Origin: Gemmiger gallinarum
Lineage (GTDB): Bacteria > Bacillota > Clostridia > Oscillospirales > Ruminococcaceae
NCBI RefSeq assembly: GCF_014982805.1
Contig: NZ_JADCKC010000002.1
Span: 558,001-622,000, forward strand
DNA length: 64,000 nt
Direction of reading: 5' to 3'
This document shows, piece after piece, positions 53,216 through 60,657 of the stretch. Both the position numbers and the translations under genes were made by a program. Each line of letters starts with the position of its first letter. Position 1 is the stretch's first letter. The notes below the pieces were generated by a model. It was not told where the DNA came from. It searched no databases and saw only the letters and a list, made by a program, of their open reading frames with translations.

Positions 53216-53908
53216 ATGGCGAACGAGAAGATCCTCGTCGTGGACGACGATAAAAATATCTGTGAACTTCTGCGGCTTTACCTTGTCAAGGAGGGCTATG
53301 CCGTAACCCTGGCCTACGACGGCAACGCCGCCCTGGCCGAATTTGAAAAGCTCAAGCCGGACATGGTGCTGCTGGACGTGATGATGCCCGGCATGGACGG
53401 CTGGGAGGTCTGCCGCAAGATCCGCGCCAACAACAAGACCCCCATCATCATGCTGACCGCCAAGGGCGAGACCTACGACAAGGTGCTGGGCCTGGAGCTG
53501 GGCGCCGACGACTACATTGTAAAACCCTTTGACGCCAAGGAGGTCACCGCCCGCATCAAGGCGGTGCTGCGCCGCTGCGCCGTCAGCGACGACGAGGAGA
53601 ACAAGGGCGTCTACGATTTCGACAACCTGCATCTGGACATGAACCGCTATGAGCTTAAGGTCAAGGGCAAGGTGGTGGAGGCTCCCCCCAAGGAGCTGGA
53701 GCTGCTGGCCTGCCTGGCCAGCCATCCCAACCGGGTCTACACCCGGGACCAGCTGCTGGACGAGGTCTGGGGCTTTGAGTATTACGGCGACAGCCGCACC
53801 ATCGACGTACATGTCAAGCGTCTGCGGGAAAAACTGGAAAACGCCTCCGACCAGTGGCAGCTCAAGACGGTGTGGGGCGTGGGCTACAAATTTGAGGTGA
53901 AAGAATAA
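53216..53908 (+). CDS. OmpR/PhoP-family response regulator
   Basis: The 230-aa regulator has an intact receiver (D10-D11-D12, phosphoacceptor Asp54 in MVLLDVMMPG, Thr and Lys106 region VKPF) and a winged-helix effector domain (about 130-228) with VYTRDQLLDEVWGFEYYGDSR and TIDVHVKRLREK. The ATG at 53216 has AGGAGG at 7 nt. The histidine kinase starts in the next codon after its stop. Confidence 0.95.
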   Translation: MANEKILVVDDDKNICELLRLYLVKEGYAVTLAYDGNAALAEFEKLKPDMVLLDVMMPGMDGWEVCRKIRANNKTPIIMLTAKGETYDKVLGLELGADDYIVKPFDAKEVTARIKAVLRRCAVSDDEENKGVYDFDNLHLDMNRYELKVKGKVVEAPPKELELLACLASHPNRVYTRDQLLDEVWGFEYYGDSRTIDVHVKRLREKLENASDQWQLKTVWGVGYKFEVKE

Positions 53909-55399
53909 ATGCGCAGCACCAGAACCATCAGCCGGGAGTTTTTCTCCAGCGTAGCGGCGGTGCTGCTGCTGGGGCTTGGGGTGGTCTGCCTGTGCCAGAC
54001 GGCCCTGTCGGTGGCATACTTTTCCGGGGAGCGGCGCAGCGCCCTCACCGGAATTCTGGACGGCGCCGCCGCCATGAGCGAGGTGCTGGCCGAGGACGGC
54101 AGCACCATCACCGAACCCATCCTGGACGAGACGCTGCGGGACCGGGCGGAGAAGGGCCTGGAGCTCTTCAACACCGCCGCCAAGACGCTGCTCTTCGTCA
54201 CCGACGAGGAGGGCAACGTTCTCATCCATACCGGCGGCGACGTGCTCACCGGCACACCGGTGCCCGCCAAACTGCTGGACAAGATCCGCACCGAGGGCGA
54301 AGTTTTTGTCACCGGGGACATGGACGGGGTGTTCAGCCGCAAATACTATGTGCTGGGCCGGGCCATCAGCACCAACGGGTCGGCGGGTTACATCTTTGCC
54401 GCCAACGACATGGGCGCCCTGGGCGGGTATGTGGGGGACATGGTCAACATGTTCCTGCTGTCGGCGGCCCTGGCCCTGCTGGTGGCCAGCGTACTGTCCA
54501 TTGTCTTTGCCCGGCGGTTCACGGGACCCATCGAGGCCATCAGCGAGGCCGCCCGCAAGCTGGGCAGCGGTGACTTCACCGCCCGGGCTCCCGTCACCGG
54601 CTGCAGCGAGCTGGCGGATTTTGCGGTGACTTTCAACAACATGGCCGCCCGCCTGCAGACCATCGACAATTCCCGGGGGCAGTTCATGGGCAACATCGCC
54701 CACGAGCTGCGCACCCCCATGACCACCATCAAGGGCTTTATCGACGGCATGCTGGACGGCACCATCCCCGAGGAAGAGCGCCCCAAATATCTGGAGATCG
54801 TCTCCCAGGAGACGGGGCGTCTGGCGCGCCTGGTCCAGAACATGCTGGACATCACCCGGCTGGAGGCCGGGGAATATCAGGTCCACGCCCGCAGCTACGA
54901 CCTGTGGGAGACCGTCACCGACGTGGTCCTGTCCGACGAGCAGCGCATCGAGGACGCCAAAATTGACATTCAGGGTCTGGCGCCTTCCCGCACCATGGTC
55001 TACGCCGACCCCGACCTGGTGCATCAGGTGGTCTACAACATTGTGGACAACGCCATCAAGTTCACCCCGCCGGGGGGCGTCATCCGTTTCGGGGTAACCG
55101 TCTCGGGGGGCATGGTGGAGCTGTCCATCGAGAACACCGGCGCGGGCATCTCCGCCGACGCCCTGCCCTATGTGTTCGACCGCTTCTATAAGGAGGACCG
55201 CTCCCGCGGCCTCAACGCCCGGGGCTCGGGACTGGGACTGCACATCTGCAAGGTGCTCATCAATCTGTCCGGCGGCAAGATCCGGGTGGAGAGCGAGGAA
55301 GGCAAGTGGTGCCGGTTCACCTTCAGCCTGCCTGCCGACGAGAGCAAAGCCCCCGTCAAGCAGGTCGCCGAGCCTTCCGCCCCCTCCCAGAAACACTGA
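53909..55399 (+). CDS. Sensor histidine kinase (partner of the OmpR regulator)
   Basis: The 496-aa kinase has TM1 (about 13-36), an extracytoplasmic sensor (about 37-175), TM2 (about 177-200, MVNMFLLSAALALLVASVL), HAMP (about 200-255), HisKA with His265 in NIAHELRTPM and HATPase_c (NIVDNAIKF, N box; GAGISAD; GSGLGLH). ATG 53909 touches the regulator stop, so both are coupled. Substrate of the sensor unknown. Confidence 0.95.
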   Translation: MRSTRTISREFFSSVAAVLLLGLGVVCLCQTALSVAYFSGERRSALTGILDGAAAMSEVLAEDGSTITEPILDETLRDRAEKGLELFNTAAKTLLFVTDEEGNVLIHTGGDVLTGTPVPAKLLDKIRTEGEVFVTGDMDGVFSRKYYVLGRAISTNGSAGYIFAANDMGALGGYVGDMVNMFLLSAALALLVASVLSIVFARRFTGPIEAISEAARKLGSGDFTARAPVTGCSELADFAVTFNNMAARLQTIDNSRGQFMGNIAHELRTPMTTIKGFIDGMLDGTIPEEERPKYLEIVSQETGRLARLVQNMLDITRLEAGEYQVHARSYDLWETVTDVVLSDEQRIEDAKIDIQGLAPSRTMVYADPDLVHQVVYNIVDNAIKFTPPGGVIRFGVTVSGGMVELSIENTGAGISADALPYVFDRFYKEDRSRGLNARGSGLGLHICKVLINLSGGKIRVESEEGKWCRFTFSLPADESKAPVKQVAEPSAPSQKH

Positions 55400-55417
55400 C
55401 ACCATCATACAGCAAAA

Positions 55418-55459
55418 GAACGCCCGCCCGGGCCATGCAGCGCCGGGCGGGCGTTTTCT
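55418..55459. terminator. Strong bidirectional terminator
   Basis: A 13-bp GC-rich stem (55419-55431 with 55443-55455) flanked by AAAAG and TTTTC, between convergent genes. Confidence 0.9.
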
Positions 55460-55499
55460 CTGTGGTTTTGCGGGGTATGCTGTAAAGGGGAGCGGGGCC

Positions 55500-56558
55500 T
55501 CAGCTCAGCTTGAGGTCGCCCTCCCGGATCCAGCCCCACCGGCGCAGGGGCAGGGCAAAGAGCGGGGTGAGCAGGGCGGGCAGCACAAAGCAGATGAGCA
55601 CCAGCCCGGCCCAGTCCCAGCCGGTGATGGCGGCCTTGCTGCCTGCGGCCACGGCGTCGGCCCAGCCGGTGTAGACGCCGATCTGCCCCACCAGGCCGCA
55701 GGTGCCCATGCCGGAGGATACCGCCGGGCCGTTCATCTCAAGGCGGAACAGGCAGGTGGCCACGGGTCCCGTCACTGCCGAAGCCAGCGTGGGAGGGATC
55801 CAGACCCGGGGGTTTTTAAGGATGTTGGGCATTTGCAGCATGCTGGTGCCCAGGCCCTGGCTGACCAGGCCGCCCACGCCGTTTTCCTTGTAGCTCATGA
55901 CGGCAAAGCCGATCATCTGGGCGCAGCAGCCCGCCACCGCAGCGCCGCCGGCCAGCCCGGTCAGGCCCAGGGCCGCGCAGATGGCTGCCGAGGAGATGGG
56001 CAGAGTCAGGGCAATGCCCACCAGAACCGACACCACAATGCCCATGAGCAGGGGCTGCAGTTCGGTGGCCCACATGATGACGCTGCCCACTGCGCTGGCC
56101 GCCCCGCCGATGGCCGGAGCCCACAGCACCGACAGGCCCACGCCCACCAGCACCGTCACGGCGGGGGTGACGAGGATGTCGATTTTGGTCTCCCTGCTCA
56201 CCAGCTTGCCGCACTCGGCGGCAACGATGGCCACAAAGTAGACGGCCAGAGGACCGCCCGCTCCGCCCAGGGTGTTGGCGGCGCCGCCCACCGCGATCAG
56301 GCTGAACAGCACCAGGGGCGGGCAGTGCAGCGCCCAGCCGATGGACGCCGCCATGGCAGGGCCCGCCACCGCGGCGGCGTAATCCCCCGCCGAGACGAGA
56401 AACTCCACGCCGGTCTGCTGGCCCAGCGTCTTGATGATGGTGCCGATGAGCAGGCTGGCAAACAGGCCCTGGGCCATGGCGCCCATGGCGTCGATGCCGT
56501 ACCGGTGCGCCGACAAAATCACGTCCTTGCGGCGCAGAAATTCCCGGAAGTTCTGCAT
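55500..56558 (-). CDS. PTS-EIIC-like membrane protein (PTS_EIIC_2 family)
   Basis: The 352-aa protein has about ten membrane helices and repeated Gly-rich loops; IGTIIKTLGQQTGVEFLV, GGAANTLGGAGGPLAVY and SVIMWATELQPLLMGIVV match the PF13303-type (EIIC_2) family. No EIIA, EIIB or HPr phosphorylation site is present in it or nearby, so a sugar-PTS role is not demonstrated. ATG 56558 has GGGGGA upstream and lies well inside a longer open frame. Confidence 0.85.
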   Translation of the reverse strand: MQNFREFLRRKDVILSAHRYGIDAMGAMAQGLFASLLIGTIIKTLGQQTGVEFLVSAGDYAAAVAGPAMAASIGWALHCPPLVLFSLIAVGGAANTLGGAGGPLAVYFVAIVAAECGKLVSRETKIDILVTPAVTVLVGVGLSVLWAPAIGGAASAVGSVIMWATELQPLLMGIVVSVLVGIALTLPISSAAICAALGLTGLAGGAAVAGCCAQMIGFAVMSYKENGVGGLVSQGLGTSMLQMPNILKNPRVWIPPTLASAVTGPVATCLFRLEMNGPAVSSGMGTCGLVGQIGVYTGWADAVAAGSKAAITGWDWAGLVLICFVLPALLTPLFALPLRRWGWIREGDLKLS

Positions 56559-56679
56559 GATATCCCCCTCCTGCGCGGCCGGGGTGTCCCCGCCCTGTGC
56601 GGAAAGACGCCGTTTTCCCCTTTTTGCGCGCTTCAATGCCTTAAATTGTAACATTCCCGGTCCCGGCATGCAAGCCGCA

Positions 56680-56708
56680 TTGCCAAACCCTGCGGGATGC
56701 GCTACAAT
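56680..56708 (+). promoter_or_regulatory. Promoter of the DJ-1/PfpI gene
   Basis: TTGCCA (56680-56685), 17-bp spacer, TACAAT (56703-56708), about 63 bp before the start. Confidence 0.7.
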
Positions 56709-56771
56709 AAAGCTGCGGTTTTGCCGCACGGTCCATCCGTACACTTTCTCACTGACAAGGAGGTTTTTCAT

Positions 56772-57323
56772 ATGTCCAAAGCTGTTGTCTTTCTGGCGCC
56801 CGGCTCGGAGGAGTGCGAGGCCCTGCTGGTAGTCGACATCCTGCGCCGCGCAGGGGTGGAGGTCACCGTGGCCGCAGTGGGCGGCGACAAGACGGTGGTC
56901 ACTTCCCACAAGGTCAGCATCAACACCGACGCCCTGGCCGCTGAGATCGACCCCGCCGACTACGACGCCTGCGTGCTGCCCGGCGGCATTCCCGGCGTGA
57001 ACAATCTGGCCGCCGACCCCGATGTCCGCCGGGTCTGCGACGCCTGCAACGCGGCCGGCAAGCGGGTGGCTGCCATCTGCGCCGCCCCCACGGTACTGGG
57101 CGGCTTCGGCCTGCTGGAAGGCCGCAAGGCCACCGTCTACCCCGGCATGGATGACGGCCTGACCGGCGCCGTCCACACCGGCGACGAGGTCACGGTGGAC
57201 GGCAACATCACCACCGGCCGCGCCCTGGGCGCCGCCATCCCCTTTGCCCTCAAGCTGGCGGAACAGCTGGCAGGCAAGGAGGCCTCCGACCGGGTGCGCC
57301 ATGCCATCGTCTACCCCTACTGA
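56772..57323 (+). CDS. DJ-1/PfpI family protein
   Basis: The 183-aa protein has the nucleophile-elbow Cys in AAICAAPTVL (about 106) with the following helix, an N-terminal Glu in PGSEECEALLV and YDACVLPGGIPG. DJ-1 members act as deglycases, glyoxalases or chaperones. Its neighbour across the terminator makes methylglyoxal, so a dicarbonyl-defence role is attractive but not shown. AAGGAGG precedes ATG 56772. Confidence 0.92.
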   Translation: MSKAVVFLAPGSEECEALLVVDILRRAGVEVTVAAVGGDKTVVTSHKVSINTDALAAEIDPADYDACVLPGGIPGVNNLAADPDVRRVCDACNAAGKRVAAICAAPTVLGGFGLLEGRKATVYPGMDDGLTGAVHTGDEVTVDGNITTGRALGAAIPFALKLAEQLAGKEASDRVRHAIVYPY

Positions 57324-57358
57324 TGCCCTGACCACCCCGTAACCTCTTGCAAACACAA

Positions 57359-57402
57359 ATCCCCCGTTTTTGGCACACAGCACAAAAACGGGGGATATTT
57401 TT
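57359..57402. terminator. Bidirectional terminator between DJ-1 and mgsA
   Basis: A perfect 14-bp stem (57359-57372 with 57383-57396) with T-runs on the right and A-runs on the left. Confidence 0.9.
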
Positions 57403-57421
57403 TATAGATTCCGTTGGCAGA

Positions 57422-57829
57422 TCAGCCCTTGCGGCCCCGCTGAAGCTCGATCCAGGCCAGGTCGCCGCGCTCCAGCCCGTGGATGAGCACCTCGGCGGTG
57501 GCGATGTTGGTGGCCACCGGGATGGTGTGCATGTCGCACAGGCGCAGGAGAGAGACATCGTTGGGCTCCCCGGGCTTGGCGCTTACCGGGTCGCGGAAGA
57601 AGAGCAGCATGTCCACCTCGCCGCAGGCGATCATGGAGGCGATCTGCTCGGCGCCGCCCCGGCCGCCGGGATAGAGGCAGCGCACATTCAGTCCGCAGGC
57701 GTCGTGGACGATCTTGCCCGTGACGCCGGTGGCCACCAGCTCATTCTGCGAAAGGATGCGGATATAGGCCGTGCAGAACTGGGCCATCAGCTCCTTTCGG
57801 GAATCATGTGCGATCAGCGCGATCCTCAT
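57422..57829 (-). CDS. mgsA: Methylglyoxal synthase
   Basis: The 135-aa enzyme converts dihydroxyacetone phosphate to methylglyoxal and phosphate. HDSRK near the N terminus, VATGVTGKI, GGRGGAEQI (Asp replaced in the GGD-type motif is not seen; the segment reads PGGRGGAEQIA), FFRDPVSAKPGEPND and LCDMHTIPVATNIATAE are present. GGAG lies 7 nt before ATG 57829. Confidence 0.95.
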   Translation of the reverse strand: MRIALIAHDSRKELMAQFCTAYIRILSQNELVATGVTGKIVHDACGLNVRCLYPGGRGGAEQIASMIACGEVDMLLFFRDPVSAKPGEPNDVSLLRLCDMHTIPVATNIATAEVLIHGLERGDLAWIELQRGRKG

Positions 57830-58001
57830 TGGGTAACTCCTGCTTTCCGCCCGCCCTGCGGGCTGTGATTCTTACAACACGATAGAAATATGATAAAACA
57901 TCTTGGCACAAATTGCAAGCCGCCGGGCTGTATCCGGAAGAATTTTACCCTGCCTTTCCACAAAAATTATGCGATATACCGCCTTGCCGTTGGTCCTCCC
58001 C

Positions 58002-58029
58002 TTGCAATCGGCCGTTTTTTGTGTATGCT
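58002..58029 (+). promoter_or_regulatory. Promoter candidate of the second two-component operon
   Basis: TTGCAA (58002-58007), 16-bp spacer, TATGCT (58024-58029), about 50 bp before the start codon. Confidence 0.55.
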
Positions 58030-58077
58030 GAAAACAGAAGCATTTCTTTCTCCCGGACTACAAAAGGAGGCACCGTC

Positions 58078-58746
58078 ATGACCGAGATCCTGCTGGTGGA
58101 GGACGACGACACCATTGCCAGCGGCCTGCGCTACGCCCTGGAACAGGAGGGCTATGCCCTCACCCTGGCCGCCACCGTGGCCGACGCGCTGGAGGCCCTG
58201 AAACAGCACAGCTTCACCTTGCTGCTCATCGACCTGGGCCTGCCCGACGGCAGCGGCTTCGATGTCTGCCGGGCCGCCCGCCGCGCCGGGGATGCCGCCG
58301 TCATCTTCCTCACCGCCCACGACGACGAGCTGAGCACCGTCATGGGGCTGGACATGGGGGCCGACGACTACGTCTTCAAGCCCTTCCGCATCCGGGAGCT
58401 GCAAAGCCGCATCCGGGCGGTGCTCCGCCGGAAAGGCGGCACCGCCGTGTCCACCCTGCCCGGTGGCATCCGCATTGACCTGAAAAAGGCCGAGGTCACC
58501 CGAAACGGCGACCCGGTGGCTCTCTCCGCTCTGGAATACCGTCTGCTGCTGGCATTTCTGGCCCATCCCGGCCAGACCCTGACCCGGAGCCAACTGCTGG
58601 AGGGCATCTTTGACGAGGGAGGCAGCTTTGTCAACGACAACACCCTCACCGTCTACATCAAGCGGCTGCGGGACAAGCTGGAAGTCCCCGGCTGCCCGCC
58701 CCTCATCGCCACGGTGCGGGGGCTGGGCTATCGTCTGGAGGTGTGA
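58078..58746 (+). CDS. OmpR-family response regulator (efflux-type)
   Basis: The 222-aa regulator has a receiver with Asp52 (LLLIDLGLPDGSG) and a winged-helix domain (TLTRSQLLEGIFDEGGSFV; TLTVYIKRLRDK). It belongs with the BceR/VanR-like type by its short C-terminal layout and neighbours. ATG 58078 has AAAGGAGG. The following histidine kinase, ABC ATPase and FtsX-type permease form a sensing and export module. Confidence 0.94.
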   Translation: MTEILLVEDDDTIASGLRYALEQEGYALTLAATVADALEALKQHSFTLLLIDLGLPDGSGFDVCRAARRAGDAAVIFLTAHDDELSTVMGLDMGADDYVFKPFRIRELQSRIRAVLRRKGGTAVSTLPGGIRIDLKKAEVTRNGDPVALSALEYRLLLAFLAHPGQTLTRSQLLEGIFDEGGSFVNDNTLTVYIKRLRDKLEVPGCPPLIATVRGLGYRLEV

Positions 58747-58749
58747 GCC

Positions 58750-59748
58750 ATGCTGCGCAACCGGGAAATCCTGCTTTTTGCCGCCTTCTGCCTGGGGGTG
58801 GGAGTCTTGGGGGTGATCGTCGGCTTTGTCCTCTCCCCTGCCGCGGGGGTGCTGGCCCTGCTGCTGTGGGCGGTGCTCTGCGCCGGATACGGGGTCTTTA
58901 CCCGCTGGCGCTACCGGCAGATCGCCGCTCTGAGCGCCTATCTCTCGGGGGTGTACGGCGGCGGGCGGGCGCTGGACATCCGGGACAACACCGAGGGGGA
59001 GCTGAGCGTCCTCAAAAACGACCTGTACAAGATCACCATAACACTGCAGGAGCAGGCCGACCAGCTGGCAAGGGACAAGGGCTTTCTGGCCGACGCCCTG
59101 GGGGACATTTCCCACCAGCTCAAGACGCCGTTGACCAGCGCTCTCGTCATGACCGACCTTCTGGCCGATCCCACCCTGCCCGGTGACCGGCGCAAGGACT
59201 TTCTCGACCGGCTCACCCGGCAGCTGGAGCGCATCCGCTGGCTGGTGGGGGCGCTTCTAAAAATGTCCCGCCTCGACGCCGGAGCGGTGACGCTGCAGAA
59301 GGCCCCGGTGGAACTGTCCGACCTCATCCGCAAGGCGCTGGAACCCCTGGGCATCGCCATGGAGCTGCAGGGGGTGCGGTGCGACGTGACCTGCCCCGCC
59401 GATGCCCGCTGGGTGGGGGACGAGGCCTGGACGGTGCAGGCCCTCCAAAATATCCTGAAAAACTGCGTGGAACAGATGCCCAAGGGCGGCGTGCTGAGGG
59501 TGCGGGCCGAGCGCGACCCTCTCGCCTGCCGCATCACGGTGGAGGACACGGGGGGCGGCATCGCCCCCGACGACCTGCCCCATCTCTTTGAGCGGTTTTA
59601 CCGGGGCAAGTCCGCCGGGCCCGAGAGCGCGGGCATCGGCCTTGCCCTGGCCCAGGCCATCGTGACGGAACAGGGCGGGCGCATTACCGCCGAAAACCAC
59701 GGCCCCGGCGCCCGCTTTACCCTGACGCTGCCAAACGCCGTGGTGTGA
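58750..59748 (+). CDS. Sensor histidine kinase, intramembrane-sensing type
   Basis: The 332-aa kinase has two membrane helices close together (about 8-28 and 33-52) with almost no loop between them, HisKA with His122 in DISHQLKTPL, and HATPase_c with NILKNCVEQM, DTGGGIAPDD and GIGLALAQAI. The lack of a sensor domain fits kinases that sense through the adjacent ABC transporter (BceS-like). Starts 3 nt after the regulator stop. Confidence 0.93.
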   Translation: MLRNREILLFAAFCLGVGVLGVIVGFVLSPAAGVLALLLWAVLCAGYGVFTRWRYRQIAALSAYLSGVYGGGRALDIRDNTEGELSVLKNDLYKITITLQEQADQLARDKGFLADALGDISHQLKTPLTSALVMTDLLADPTLPGDRRKDFLDRLTRQLERIRWLVGALLKMSRLDAGAVTLQKAPVELSDLIRKALEPLGIAMELQGVRCDVTCPADARWVGDEAWTVQALQNILKNCVEQMPKGGVLRVRAERDPLACRITVEDTGGGIAPDDLPHLFERFYRGKSAGPESAGIGLALAQAIVTEQGGRITAENHGPGARFTLTLPNAVV

Positions 59749-59792
59749 GTTTTCCCCTGCCCCGGCCTTTCCCCGGGGAAAGTGACAAAACT

Positions 59793-59836
59793 GTCACCGA
59801 AACGGTCACCGGGGCGTCACTCCGCCCTGTTACACT
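59793..59836 (+). promoter_or_regulatory. GTCAC repeat array and -10 element before the ABC exporter
   Basis: GTCAC stands at 59793, 59805 and 59816, the first two as GTCACCG, on one side of the helix (11-12 bp period). A TACACT (59831-59836) lies 10 bp after the last copy, and no -35 box is present at the proper distance. This suits an activator-dependent promoter bound by the OmpR regulator encoded just upstream. Confidence 0.55.
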
Positions 59837-59967
59837 GGACCTGTAAACCAGAACCGCTGCCTGACCCGCAGCCGCCGCAAGGGCCTGCCTCCCCCATCAC
59901 CCGGGAGGCGGGCCTCTGGGGGCGGCGGCTTCGGGCGGGCAGCCATTCCAAGGAGGTATCCTGCCAA

Positions 59968-60657
59968 ATGGACAATCCCATCCTTCAGGTCCGGGACCTG
60001 TGCAAGGTGTACGGCAGCAGCGGCAATCAGGTCATTGCCCTCGACCATGTCTCCCTCACCGTCAACCGGGGGGAGTTTGTCTCCATCGTGGGGCCGTCGG
60101 GCAGCGGCAAGTCCACCCTGCTGCACATTCTGGGCGGCGTGGACAAGCCCACCTCCGGCTCGGTGCAGGTGGACGGGGTGGAACTCTCCACCCTGAACGA
60201 GAGCCGGCTCGCCGTCTTTCGCCGCCGTCAGATCGGACTCATCTATCAGTTTTACAACCTCATCCCCGTGCTCACCGTGCGGGAAAACCTGACGCTGCCC
60301 CTGCTTCTCGACCACCGCAAGGCAGGCAAGGGACAGGTCCAGGCCATGGCCGAGGAGCTGGGCCTCTCCGACCGGCTGAACGCCCTGCCCGGGGAGCTTT
60401 CCGGCGGGCAGCAGCAGCGGGTGTCCATCGGGCGGGCGCTGCTCACCCGCCCCGCCCTGGTGCTGGCCGACGAGCCCACCGGCAACCTGGACACCAAAAA
60501 CAGCGCCGCCATTGTGGAGCTTTTGAAAACCTTCCACAAGAAATACGCCCAGACCCTCATCCTCATCACCCACGACCCCGACATTGCCCTGCAGGCCCAG
60601 CGCCTCATCCGCATTGAGGACGGCCGCATCGTGAAAGACGAGGTGATCCGGCCGTGA
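59968..60657 (+). CDS. ABC transporter ATP-binding protein (MacB/LolD type)
   Basis: The 229-aa ATPase has Walker A GPSGSGKSTLL (about 38-48), Q-loop, signature LSGGQQQRVSIGRA and Walker B VLADEPTGNLD. With the permease behind it, it forms an antimicrobial-peptide or lipid-export system. ATG 59968 has AAGGAGG about 11 nt upstream. The stop overlaps the permease start (GTGA). Confidence 0.95.
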   Translation: MDNPILQVRDLCKVYGSSGNQVIALDHVSLTVNRGEFVSIVGPSGSGKSTLLHILGGVDKPTSGSVQVDGVELSTLNESRLAVFRRRQIGLIYQFYNLIPVLTVRENLTLPLLLDHRKAGKGQVQAMAEELGLSDRLNALPGELSGGQQQRVSIGRALLTRPALVLADEPTGNLDTKNSAAIVELLKTFHKKYAQTLILITHDPDIALQAQRLIRIEDGRIVKDEVIRP

